Counted from the first letter of the stretch, positions 1-6,405 are shown. The stretch: DNA of 14,529 bases from Pseudomonadota bacterium (GCA_023442215.1 JAEZMP010000299.1:1-14529), one strand, 5' to 3'. A program made the numbers and translations. The notes: generated by a model from the letters alone, not told the origin.

Positions 1-108
1 GGTTCGGACCGCTCGCTCGACTTCGCCATCATGACGGCGCCTGATTATCGCGACCCCGAACTCGTCGCGAAGCTCGGCGCGGTCGCCGGCCGCGTGCTGT
101 CCCGCTAG
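1..108 (+). CDS. mtnP: C-terminal end of probable S-methyl-5'-thioadenosine phosphorylase (partial)
   Basis: An open frame enters from the left edge and stops at TAG 106-108, leaving 35 residues. The visible tail carries ITAP-like and RDP-(E)LVAKL..VAGRVL segments (here IMTAPDYRDPELVAKL). From memory these resemble the C-terminal helix of Hyphomicrobiales MTA phosphorylases. The family cleaves methylthioadenosine, from polyamine or homoserine-lactone synthesis, to adenine and methylthioribose-1-phosphate in the cytoplasm. The downstream apt gene on the same strand supports the call, because its product converts the released adenine to AMP. The catalytic core is outside the window, so the assignment rests on a short tail plus context. 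Confidence 0.5.
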   Translation, partial: GSDRSLDFAIMTAPDYRDPELVAKLGAVAGRVLSR

Positions 109-151
109 CGGCACCCAGGGCAGCGGAGAGGACGGCGGCGGCAAAAACCGA

Positions 152-346
152 TCAGAGTTCGCCGTTGCCTGCCGGGGCGGTGCGGGCGTATTCATAAGCT
201 AGCCAATCGATTTGCCGGTTATGCAACCCTGTGTCGCGGCAGGGGCGGTAGCTCAGGGCGACGAGACCGGGCAAGGTGCGCGCCGAGGTCGCTCTGGCAC
301 GATGGACGGGCCCCACCCGGACAAGGCAAGACGGCCCGCCAATCAT
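152..346 (-). CDS. Small DUF1127-like (YjiS-like) protein, tentative
   Basis: This 64-residue minus-strand ORF lies between the mtnP tail and apt. Residues about 23-45 read RTLPGLVALSYRPCRDTGL followed by HNRQID. This matches the DUF1127 pattern of an R-x-L-x-x-L-x-x-L-x-x-R segment, then R-D-x-G-L and a charged I-D stretch. DUF1127 proteins are small basic proteins common in alphaproteobacteria; some are linked to RNA turnover or phosphate and carbon metabolism, but the function here is unknown. Against the call, no Shine-Dalgarno is seen before ATG 344-346, proline and cysteine sit in the helix where usual members have hydrophobic or polar residues, and the usual Arg/Trp-rich N-terminus is absent. 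It may be diverged or decaying. Confidence 0.4.
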   Translation of the reverse strand: MIGGPSCLVRVGPVHRARATSARTLPGLVALSYRPCRDTGLHNRQIDWLAYEYARTAPAGNGEL

Positions 347-423
347 GAATCGATGCGGAACACACCCGCGGCGGACCGATGAACGGACGCATGGGTGACG
401 ATCCGCCGGGAGGATGCCAGTCG

Positions 424-984
424 ATGACGCTTCGCGTCGATCTCGATGTTGCCGATCTCGATCTCGCGGCGCTCGTCCGCACGATCCCGGACTACCCGAA
501 GCCGGGCGTGATGTTCCGCGACATCACCACGCTGATCGCCAATCCGGCCGGCCTCAGGGCCGCCGTGGACGGGCTGGTATGGCCGTTTCTCGACGCGCGG
601 GTGAGCCTCGTCGCGGGCATCGAGGCGCGCGGCTTCATCCTCGGAGGCGCCGTGGCGCATGAACTTGGCCGCGGCTTCGTGCCGATCCGCAAGAAGGGGC
701 GCCTGCCGGCCAAGACCATCGGCCAGGACTACGCGCTCGAATACGGCGTCGATACCATCGAGGTCCACGCCGATGCGATCCGCCCCGGCGACCGGGTACT
801 GGTGGTGGACGATCTCATCGCCACCGGCGGCACAGCCGAGGCCGCCATCGATCTCGTCCGCCGCTCCGGCGGTGAAGTCGTCGCCGCCGCCTTCATCATC
901 GACCTGCCGGATCTCGGCGGCGCCGACCGCCTGCGTGCCAAGGGCGTCGCCGTCCGCACGCTGATCTCGTTCGAGGGAGACTGA
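424..984 (+). CDS. apt: Adenine phosphoribosyltransferase
   Basis: The 186-residue product transfers the phosphoribosyl group of PRPP to adenine to give AMP in the cytoplasm. The PRPP-binding loop VLVVDDLIATGGTAEA lies at residues 125-140. The APT signatures IPDYPKPGVMFRDIT (21-35), RKKGRLP (89-95) and YALEYG (103-108) are all present. Length is normal (E. coli 183). An in-frame ATG at 379 would add 15 atypical residues. ATG 424 is preferred because GGGAGGA at 408-414 sits about 9 bases upstream and family members begin shortly before the first helix. It follows the probable mtnP and is translationally close to the GST gene (5-base gap), so apt and GST are likely one transcript. Confidence 0.95.
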   Translation: MTLRVDLDVADLDLAALVRTIPDYPKPGVMFRDITTLIANPAGLRAAVDGLVWPFLDARVSLVAGIEARGFILGGAVAHELGRGFVPIRKKGRLPAKTIGQDYALEYGVDTIEVHADAIRPGDRVLVVDDLIATGGTAEAAIDLVRRSGGEVVAAAFIIDLPDLGGADRLRAKGVAVRTLISFEGD

Positions 985-989
985 ACCCC

Positions 990-1607
990 ATGCCGATCCT
1001 GCGCTCCTCTCCTCCCTCGCCCTTCAGCCGCAAGGTGCGCATCGCGTTCGCGGTCGCCGGGCTGGATGACACGCTCACGGTCGAATCGGTGGATACGCGG
1101 GCGCCGGCGCCCTCGTTCTTCGACGAAAACCCGCTCGGGAAGATCCCGGTGCTGGTGCTCGACGACGGCTCCACGCTGTTCGATTCCGCCGTCATCGTCG
1201 ACTATGTCGATCATCTCGCCGGCGGCGGCGTGCTGTTGCCCCGCGATGCGGCCAGCCGCTTTCGCGTGCTGCGGCTGCAGGCGCTGGCCGACGGCATGAT
1301 GGATGCGGCGCTGCTGCAGATCTACGAGGTGCGCTACCGGCCGGAAGCCCGCCGCCATTCCGACTGGGTGGCGTGGCAGGCCGGCAAGGTCGCCCGCGCG
1401 CTCGACACCCTCGAGCTCGCTCCGCCTCGCGCGCCGGACCACGCCTTCACCGATGCCGGCTCCATCGCGCTCGCCTGCGCGCTCGGCTATCTCGACCTTC
1501 GGTTCGATGGCCGCTGGCGCAAGGACCATCCGGCACTCGTAGCCTGGCTCGACGAGTTCGCCGCCGCGGTGCCGGCATTCGCCGCGACCGATCCCGAAGG
1601 GCGTTAG
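990..1607 (+). CDS. Glutathione S-transferase family protein (YibF-like)
   Basis: The 205-residue protein has an N-terminal thioredoxin fold. The SPFSRKVR segment (10-17) begins the first helix and resembles the SPFVRK motif of YibF-type GSTs. NPLGKIPVL (47-55) supplies the cis-proline P53, and DSAVI (65-69) the glutathione gamma-glutamyl contact. The remaining ~120 residues form the all-helical C-terminal domain, ending with the usual HPALVAWLDEF-type segment. It probably binds glutathione, but the substrate cannot be predicted. ATG 990 lies 5 bases after the apt stop, with a GAGGGAGA Shine-Dalgarno inside the apt 3' end (973-980), indicating co-transcription. The apt-GST pairing does not suggest a shared pathway. 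Confidence 0.88.
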   Translation: MPILRSSPPSPFSRKVRIAFAVAGLDDTLTVESVDTRAPAPSFFDENPLGKIPVLVLDDGSTLFDSAVIVDYVDHLAGGGVLLPRDAASRFRVLRLQALADGMMDAALLQIYEVRYRPEARRHSDWVAWQAGKVARALDTLELAPPRAPDHAFTDAGSIALACALGYLDLRFDGRWRKDHPALVAWLDEFAAAVPAFAATDPEGR

Positions 1608-1631
1608 GGTCTTACTTGAAACCAAGATATT

Positions 1632-1663
1632 GGCACCCAGGATGCACCATAATCCTGGGCGCC
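1632..1663 (+). terminator. Stem-loop downstream of apt-GST, probable terminator
   Basis: GGCACCCAGGAT (1632-1643) pairs with ATCCTGGGCGCC (1652-1663) in 11 of 12 positions across an 8-base loop, and a weak T-rich stretch (GTATGTTTATT) follows. It begins 25 bases after the GST stop codon and just inside the AT-rich segment. The T-tract is interrupted, so it could instead be a bidirectional element or a repeat remnant at the island edge. Confidence 0.5.
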
Positions 1664-1674
1664 GTATGTTTATT

Positions 1675-1724
1675 AGATAGAATTTTTGTTATTTTAGCAA
1701 AAATCCTAGATCGAGGTTCTATCT
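1675..1724. repeat. Nested AT-rich inverted repeats between convergent genes
   Basis: AGATAGAA (1675-1682) is exactly complementary to TTCTATCT (1717-1724). Inside it ATTTTTG (1682-1688) pairs with CAAAAAT (1698-1704) around a 9-base loop. The element lies just past the stop of the minus-strand membrane-protein gene. It could serve as that gene's terminator, although the stems are AT-rich and weak. In so AT-rich a stretch some such pairing is expected by chance. Confidence 0.3.
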
Positions 1725-1735
1725 TTCATCGCGAT

Positions 1736-2215
1736 TTAATTCAATGCGCAAGAAGATATTTCTGGAAGATCCTTTAAGGCACCAATAAAAATAAATCCAA
1801 AAATCCCAACCATTATAAAAAATGAAGAAAATATACGCAAAAATTTAAATATAAAGTTCCTCGTCTTAGAACTAGATGTAATTGGAAGCAGCGCCATAGC
1901 GTGATAAGTAAAAAAATTGGTTACCTTTGATAAATTTACAAGAACTATTGAAATTAGAATCAGAAATAAAACCGCATATAAAAAATAATAAATTATGGAT
2001 AAATATAAATTATTCTCTATTACAGAATAAATCAATGCCTTACTTGCCGTATAGTTCAAAATAATAGCAAAAATAACGACATTTATTATAATATTAAATG
2101 CATTTGCTGAGTATTTTGATTTCTCTATCTCCCTATTTGCGAGCATAATTAGCTCTTCTTTCGAAGACGCAGCTGGGGCCGGGGGCAGTATAGTAAAGAA
2201 CTTTCTGATTGACAT
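1736..2215 (-). CDS. Unrecognised AT-rich membrane protein (3 predicted TM segments)
   Basis: I do not recognise this 159-residue protein. It has a short N-terminus (1-17) with a Pro/Ala patch and a charged helix (about 18-38, KEELIMLANREIEKSKY). Hydrophobic segments follow at about 40-56, 70-95 and 124-147, and it ends in a short polar tail. No signal peptide or enzyme motif is visible. Base composition is strikingly foreign: 13 G/C of 60 at 1801-1860 and 10 of 60 at 1981-2040, with frequent ATA, TTA and AAT codons that are rare elsewhere here. ATG 2213-2215 is 30 bases downstream of the barrel gene stop, with AGG about 10 bases before it, so it could ride on that transcript. The layout of a charged helix before membrane segments loosely recalls small membrane effectors of defence systems, but I see no partner enzyme. 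Transfer is inferred from composition. Confidence 0.7.
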   Translation of the reverse strand: MSIRKFFTILPPAPAASSKEELIMLANREIEKSKYSANAFNIIINVVIFAIILNYTASKALIYSVIENNLYLSIIYYFLYAVLFLILISIVLVNLSKVTNFFTYHAMALLPITSSSKTRNFIFKFLRIFSSFFIMVGIFGFIFIGALKDLPEISSCALN

Positions 2216-2245
2216 GATGCTACCTGAGACCGCTAACCGACAATC

Positions 2246-2968
2246 TTAGAACCGGTAGCCGATGCCGCCGCGCAGCACGGTCATGCTGAAATCCGTCGAG
2301 GCCGGCGTCGGCCCGACGGCGTATTCGTCGCGGCCGAAGCTCGAATAGAGCAACTCGGCGCGCGCCGTGATGTGCTGGGTGATGGCGCCTTCCGCGCCGC
2401 CGCCCGCCACCCAGCCGGTGCGAACCTCGCTGTTGGAGGCACCGGCCGCCGACACCTCGATATCGTTGAAGGCCACGCCCGCGGTGCCGTAGAGCAGGAT
2501 GCGGTCGAGCGCCACGCCCGCGCGACCGCGAGCGGTGAGCTGCCAGTTGCTGCGGGTCGTCACTTCCGTGAAGCCGGCATTCTGCCGGTCCGTCAGGCCG
2601 TTCCAGGTCAGGTCCGTTTCGGCACCCAGCACGAAATTCGAGGCGAGATTGAAATTGAAGCCGCCGACGATGCCGCCGGTCGCGCCGGAGGGCGAAGTGG
2701 TCGTCGAGAACAGGCCATAATCGACGTTCGCGGTGCCCCAGCCGGCGCCGAGCACGCCGCCGACATAGGCGCCGCCCCACTTATAGCCGGCCGAAGGCGC
2801 CGCGTAGGCGTCGGCTGCGGGCAGCGGCGCCGGAGCTGGCGCAGACGTGCCGTAGGAATCCATCGACGCGGACGGATCGTAATATTGCGCGCTTGCCGCC
2901 GTCGCCGAGACCACAGCGCCGGCCAACGACAACAAGGCGGAGGCAGCGAACTTCGAGCGAATCTTCAT
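2246..2968 (-). CDS. Outer-membrane beta-barrel protein, Omp25/Omp31-like
   Basis: This is a 240-residue precursor. Residues 1-27 form a signal peptide (basic MKIRSKF, hydrophobic ALLSLAGAVV, cleavage motif ASA before Q28). A Pro/Ala-rich stretch follows, then an eight-strand-type barrel opening with WGGAYVGGVLGAGWG and closing with GGIGYRF, whose terminal Phe is the BAM-recognition residue. These are hallmarks of the Omp25/Omp31/RopB family of alphaproteobacterial surface proteins, which support envelope integrity or act as porins. An upstream in-frame ATG at 3154 would add 62 low-quality residues with no signal character. ATG 2966-2968 is chosen because CGGAG lies at proper spacing and the signal peptide starts there. 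The AT-rich membrane-protein gene follows after 30 bases. Confidence 0.88.
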   Translation of the reverse strand: MKIRSKFAASALLSLAGAVVSATAASAQYYDPSASMDSYGTSAPAPAPLPAADAYAAPSAGYKWGGAYVGGVLGAGWGTANVDYGLFSTTTSPSGATGGIVGGFNFNLASNFVLGAETDLTWNGLTDRQNAGFTEVTTRSNWQLTARGRAGVALDRILLYGTAGVAFNDIEVSAAGASNSEVRTGWVAGGGAEGAITQHITARAELLYSSFGRDEYAVGPTPASTDFSMTVLRGGIGYRF

Positions 2969-2972
2969 CCGG

Positions 2973-3008
2973 CAACTCCGATACGCGCACCAATTCCGAT
3001 ACGCAGAC
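2973..3008. repeat. 18-base tandem duplication spanning the omp ribosome-binding region
   Basis: CAACTCCGATACGCGCAC (2973-2990) is directly followed by CAATTCCGATACGCAGAC (2991-3008), identical at 15 of 18 positions. On the minus (coding) strand the unit nearer the gene carries CGGAG, the likely Shine-Dalgarno of the barrel gene. The second copy carries the altered CGGAA. Confidence 0.6.
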
Positions 3009-3010
3009 AT

Positions 3011-3050
3011 GGGGCCGGCGGCACCAGCCGGCATCTCTGATGCCGGCCCC
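3011..3050 (-). promoter_or_regulatory. Two competing hairpins in the omp 5' leader
   Basis: GCCGGCATC (3027-3035) and GATGCCGGC (3039-3047) form a perfect 9-bp stem with a 3-base loop. GGGGCCGGC (3011-3019) and GCCGGCCCC (3042-3050) form another perfect 9-bp stem that uses much of the same right arm. The two are mutually exclusive, as in alternative leader structures. Whether the leader is transcribed is not shown, since no convincing promoter could be assigned. Confidence 0.35.
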
Positions 3051-3301
3051 TCCGCGCGCGACGCGGCGCGAACCCTTGTGCGCGGACATGCGGGGCCGGT
3101 CAGGCACGCGCGTCCGCTGTCCCGAGCCGGGAAAGCACGGGCTGCGCGCACCATGGCTGATTGAAAGATGCCTTTGTACCGATCGGGATCAAGGTCCGTT
3201 CACCACGTTTCGGCCGGTGTGGTCAACGCCGCCTTAATGGCGCACCGGTGGCGGCGGGCAGACGATCCGCCGCTTCCGGGCGATGCGGCTGGGCGCGATC
3301 G

Positions 3302-4303
3302 TCAGACGGTCAGCACGATCTTGCCGACGTGGGACGACGATTCCATCCGGGCATGAGCGGCGGAGGCCTCGGCCAGCGGGAAGGTGGAATCGATCACCGG
3401 CCTGACACGGCCGGCCGCCACCAGCGGCCAGACCCGCTCGTGCAGCGCCTGCGCGATCGCTGCCTTGAAGGGCACCTCGCGCGCGCGCAACGTGGAGCCA
3501 GTGTGGACGAGGCGCTTCACCATCAGCGGCGTGAAATCGAGGTTCTTCGCCTTGCCGCCCAGGGTGGCGATCTGCACGATGCGGCCCTCGATCGCCGCGG
3601 CTCGCCAGTTGCGCTCGACATAGTCCCCCGCGATCATGTCGAGGATGACGTCGGCGCCGCGCCCGCCGGTTTCGGCCTTGGTGACGGCAACGAAGTCCTC
3701 ATCGCGGTAGTTGACCGCCCGGTCCGCCCCCAGCGCCAGCATCGCGTCGCACTTCTCCGCAGAGCCGGCGGTCGCGATCACCCGCGCGCCGAACGCCTTG
3801 CCGAGCATGATCGCGGTCGTGCCGATGCCGGACGTGCCGCCGTGGACGAGCAGCGTCTCGCCGGCGGAAAGCCGGGCGCGGTCGAACACGTTGGACCACA
3901 CGGTGAAGAAGGTCTCCGGGATCGCAGCGGCCTCGATCATGGTCAGGCCATCCGGGACCGGCAGGGCGATAGCGGCCGAGGCGAGGCAATATTCCGCGTA
4001 GCCGCCGCCCGCGACGAGGGACGTCACCGCCATGCCGGGCGCGAAAGCCGTCACGCCCGGTCCGACCGCGGCGACGCGGCCGGCGATTTCAAGCCCCGGG
4101 ATATCCGGCGCGCCCGCCGGCGGCGGATAGTGCCCCATGCGCTGGAGCACGTCGGGGCGGTTCACGCCCGCCGCCTCCACCCGCACCAGGATCTCGCCCG
4201 GGCCCGGCTTCGGCACCGGCCGCGTCTCGGCCACCAGGGCCTCGGGTCCGCCGGGCACGGGGCAGGCGATCGCGGTCATGGTTTCCGGCAGGCTGGCGCT
4301 CAT
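3302..4303 (-). CDS. NAD(P)H quinone oxidoreductase, PIG3 family (zinc-free MDR)
   Basis: This 333-residue cytoplasmic medium-chain dehydrogenase/reductase probably reduces quinones with NADPH. The N-terminal GroES-like domain carries AAGVNRPDVLQRMGHYPPPA (44-63) and PDIPGLEIAGRV (66-77), both typical of PIG3. The Rossmann domain has HGGTSGIGTTAI (154-165) and ends with the family tail HVGKIVLTV. The cysteine and histidine ligands of zinc alcohol dehydrogenases are absent, as expected for quinone reductases. The frame runs on upstream to 4780, but those residues are low-quality. ATG 4301-4303 has GGAGA about 9 bases before it, while ATG 4279 (MTAIACP) is a possible alternative with a weaker site. 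It diverges from the DUF1192 gene across 251 bases. Confidence 0.9.
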   Translation of the reverse strand: MSASLPETMTAIACPVPGGPEALVAETRPVPKPGPGEILVRVEAAGVNRPDVLQRMGHYPPPAGAPDIPGLEIAGRVAAVGPGVTAFAPGMAVTSLVAGGGYAEYCLASAAIALPVPDGLTMIEAAAIPETFFTVWSNVFDRARLSAGETLLVHGGTSGIGTTAIMLGKAFGARVIATAGSAEKCDAMLALGADRAVNYRDEDFVAVTKAETGGRGADVILDMIAGDYVERNWRAAAIEGRIVQIATLGGKAKNLDFTPLMVKRLVHTGSTLRAREVPFKAAIAQALHERVWPLVAAGRVRPVIDSTFPLAEASAAHARMESSSHVGKIVLTV

Positions 4304-4554
4304 GAGACATCTCCGTTGGCTTGCGAGGCGACGCCGCAGGCGGCGGCCGTCGGGCCTTGGCCACTGCGGCACGCCCCGAGCGGTCTCGCCGGCGTAGCGC
4401 GGCTCTCCACGCTCCTGATGCCACCCCCGCGCGGCAAGGTCGAGGCGAAGCGGATGCCTGACAGCGTTCTCTTTGGTATGAACGCCCGGACAGGCCGGGC
4501 CGGCGAGGCAGGCGCCCCACCGCACCGACCGGCGCCCTGCAGGAGGAAGACGCC

Positions 4555-4755
4555 ATGATCGAGGACGATCCGTTCGCAACCCCGGCCACCCGCAAGGCGC
4601 AGGCGCACACGCTCGGCAGCGAACTCGCACGGCTGTCGGTCGCGGACCTCGAGGCGCTCGTCGGCGATCTGGAGGCGGAGATCGCCCGCGTCCGGACGGC
4701 GATCGAGGCCAAGCGCGCCACCCAGAATGCCGCGGACGCGCTTTTCCGGCGCTGA
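4555..4755 (+). CDS. DUF1192 family protein
   Basis: This 66-residue acidic-to-basic protein fits the DUF1192 layout. MIEDDPF comes at the start, then HTLGSELARLSVADLEALV (18-36), LEAEIARVRTAIEAKRA (39-55) and NAADALFRR at the end. The middle and C-terminal parts should form a short coiled coil. The function is unknown; the family is small, soluble and widespread in Hyphomicrobiales. The start is well fixed by AGGAGGAAGA seven bases before ATG 4555. It is divergent from the quinone oxidoreductase gene, a pairing I recall as common in this order. Confidence 0.88.
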   Translation: MIEDDPFATPATRKAQAHTLGSELARLSVADLEALVGDLEAEIARVRTAIEAKRATQNAADALFRR

Positions 4756-4922
4756 GCGCGAAAAATCCTCGCAATTGCACCGTTTCATCAACCGGTCGTT
4801 AACCGCTTTCGGGGACGAATGGGGATGGCGGAAGCTGGCGCTGCGGGCGCCCTGGTTCGACTGCCCTGACCCGCAACGCGGATTCTGCCCGGTTCCCTCC
4901 CTTGTTTGAGGCCACCTGGTAG

Positions 4923-4948
4923 AGCCGCGCATGTCGCGGCTTCTTTTT
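4923..4948 (+). terminator. Rho-independent terminator
   Basis: AGCCGCG (4923-4929), loop CATGT and CGCGGCT (4935-4941) form a 7-bp GC-rich stem followed at once by TCTTTTT. This is a textbook intrinsic terminator on the plus strand. It is about 170 bases past the DUF1192 stop, far for a simple gene end, so it may end an unannotated RNA in 4756-4948. A small hairpin GGCGC-TGCGG-GCGCC (4837-4851) lies in that stretch. Confidence 0.65.
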
Positions 4949-5046
4949 GGGCGCGATGTCCGCCCCTGACGGCGACTCCCCTTTTCCGCCGCAAGCGGCT
5001 AGTAGGACGGCTCCTCGGTTCCTCCGTCCGGCCCGCAAAACCAACC

Positions 5047-5502
5047 GTGTCCGCGTTCCTGTTCGACGAGATCATCGCGCTGCGCATGGCCGCCACGGCC
5101 TTGCCACCCGGCCCCGGCCGGGCGCGGCTCGATTCCCGGCTCGACAGGATTGCCGGGCTGGCGCTGATCGACGACATGGAACGCAGCGGCGACCTCCCGC
5201 CGGAGACGGCGGAGGCGGAGCGCGCGCGGATCGCCACCCGCGCCCGCACGATGCCGGCCTGCCAGGAGGCCGGCTGGAATGCCGCGAACGACGACCCGCG
5301 GCTGCACGGGCTCGAACGCCGGGCCGGCGCCATTGAGGCGGCGCTGACCGCCGAGCGGCCGGCGCGCCGCCCCGCGCGGCCCGTGCTTCAGGTGGTGCAC
5401 GACAACCCTGTCGCGCGCTCCCACGCCCGCCTTGCAGCGGCGTTCACGCCGGTGCCGGGCCCGCGCGGCGGTGGCGATACCGGCGGCGGCAACCCGGCCT
5501 GA
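5047..5502 (+). CDS. Hypothetical protein, 151 residues
   Basis: I do not recognise this protein. The frame opens as far back as a TTG at 4906, but that would code through the terminator stem. Third-position G/C becomes near-uniform only from GTG 5047 (VSAFLFDEIIALRMAA), so I place the start there; ATG 5083 is an alternative. No strong Shine-Dalgarno is seen. The product is soluble, Arg/Ala-rich and probably helical through about residue 115 (LDSRLDRIAGLALIDDMER, then ETAEAERARIATRARTM), with a Pro-rich segment and a Gly-rich tail. One cysteine and no catalytic motif are visible. It sits between DUF1192 and a convergent rpmE; rhizobial relatives often carry other small ORFs here. Confidence 0.5.
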   Translation: MSAFLFDEIIALRMAATALPPGPGRARLDSRLDRIAGLALIDDMERSGDLPPETAEAERARIATRARTMPACQEAGWNAANDDPRLHGLERRAGAIEAALTAERPARRPARPVLQVVHDNPVARSHARLAAAFTPVPGPRGGGDTGGGNPA

Positions 5503-5633
5503 CCGGACCGGCCCCGCGCCCCACGAGCCCTTATCCGGTGGCACTTGCCCTTCGTGAGCGTGGCTGCCGAGCCATGGCGGCGAAGCCTACCGCCCAAGCC
5601 AAGCCTGTCTCACTCCACGCCGCGAACAAACGA

Positions 5634-5665
5634 AAGCCGCGCCCGGGAGACCCCGGACGCGGCTT
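5634..5665 (-). terminator. Terminator of rpmE
   Basis: AAGCCGCG (5634-5641) pairs with CGCGGCTT (5658-5665), then one C-A mismatch, then CCGGG (5643-5647) with CCCGG (5652-5656) around the loop AGAC. Read on the minus strand, the stem is followed by the T-rich CGTTTGTTCG. It lies about 90 bases past the rpmE stop and also faces the convergent hypothetical gene, so it may be used in both directions. Confidence 0.7.
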
Positions 5666-5754
5666 GAAACGATCGAACGGCGCGGCCCACTTCGAAGCGT
5701 CGCCATCGCACCGGAACGGTCGCGACGGTGCCGCTCCGGGCGTGGGCGGCTGCC

Positions 5755-5976
5755 TCAGCCGAGGAAGCTGCCGAACTTGTTCTTGAAGCGCGACACGCGG
5801 CCACCGCGGTCGAGCAGCTGCTGCTGGCCGCCGGTCCAGGCCGGATGGGTGCGCGGATCGATGTCGAGGGTCAGCACGTCGCCCTCGGATCCATACGTGG
5901 AGTGGGTGAAATATTCGGACCCGTCGGTCAGCACCACCTTGATGCTGTGATAGTCGGGATGAATGTCTTTCTTCAT
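5755..5976 (-). CDS. rpmE: 50S ribosomal protein L31
   Basis: This 73-residue large-subunit protein begins MKKDIHPDYHSIKVVLTDGS and carries STYGSEGDVLTLDID, HPAWTGGQQQLLDRGGRV and a C-terminal FKNKFG, all typical of rhizobial L31. No cysteine is present, so this is a zinc-independent (C-) version of the long-form L31 rather than the CxxC zinc-binding type. ATG 5974-5976 is the natural start; the frame extends to 6084 but those residues are atypical. The Shine-Dalgarno is weak (GGAAAGCGACGACC before ATG). A sigma-70-type promoter lies about 165 bases upstream and a strong terminator follows, so rpmE looks monocistronic, as is usual for this gene. Confidence 0.95.
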   Translation of the reverse strand: MKKDIHPDYHSIKVVLTDGSEYFTHSTYGSEGDVLTLDIDPRTHPAWTGGQQQLLDRGGRVSRFKNKFGSFLG

Positions 5977-6146
5977 GGTCGTCGCTTTCCGAACGCTGGC
6001 GGCGAGCGGCGGCGGCCTTACGCCACCCACGTTCGCCCGAAATGAAGGCGGGCAGAAGCCGCGCCGGCAACGGCACGGCCGCACCCGCTCGGGTTTCCGT
6101 CTCGGAAACGCCGGGAAGGCTGCGGCCGATCGTGTTCAAGGGCGAC

Positions 6147-6175
6147 GATATAGCGGACACGCCCGCAGGCGGCAA
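6147..6175 (-). promoter_or_regulatory. Sigma-70-type promoter of rpmE
   Basis: On the minus strand TTGCCG (6175-6170) is separated by exactly 17 bases from TATATC (6152-6147), preceded by C as in the alphaproteobacterial CTATAT box. Transcription would begin near 6140 and give a leader of about 165 bases. That leader contains a 6-bp hairpin GTTTCC-GAGAC-GGAAAC (6093-6109). Confidence 0.55.
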
Positions 6176-6357
6176 GAGCGCGCCGCGGCCCCATGCATCG
6201 AAACACGCGCGCTTTCCGCATTTCTCTCCGCGTCCGCCGGCCCGCGCCCTCCGGGGGGATGACCGGAATCGTCGCCGCGCGGTGCGCCGAATGTTCGCAG
6301 CCTTCCGAATGACGCGCCGGTTCGCGCCGCCGCCCCGCTGCCGCCGCGGTTCTCCGC

Positions 6358-6405
6358 CAGACCACGCCACCATTTCACTTGCCCGGCCGGATGCGACGTG
6401 GTCTG
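6358..6405. promoter_or_regulatory. Inverted repeat upstream of ABC exporter, possible operator
   Basis: CAGACCACG (6358-6366) and CGTGGTCTG (6397-6405) are a perfect 9-base inverted repeat separated by 30 bases. The spacer contains TTGCCC, which could be a -35 box, but its -10 partner 17 bases on (TCTGAC) is poor. It may bind a regulator at two half-sites or form a leader stem. Confidence 0.3.

Larger units (their letters stand above)
2969..3301. other. Intergenic region upstream of omp and downstream of quinone oxidoreductase gene
   Basis: This 333-base gap lies between two minus-strand genes. It holds the tandem duplication at 2973-3008 and the alternative hairpins at 3011-3050. The promoter of the barrel gene must lie here if it is transcribed separately. 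The best pair I find (minus-strand TTGATC 3192-3187, 17-base gap, ATCTTT 3169-3164) has a poor -10. I see no other gene. Confidence 0.5.

Noticed and set aside
240..275. GGTAGCTCAGGGC resembling a tRNA D-arm
   Set aside because: No anticodon arm, T-arm or acceptor pairing follows; chance similarity.
3161..4558. 465-residue plus-strand ORF opposite the quinone oxidoreductase
   Set aside because: It mirrors a well-supported gene and shows no family motif or ribosome binding site.
4790..4815. CtrA-type TTAACC half-site
   Set aside because: Only one half-site at 4799-4804 with no TTAA at the proper spacing.
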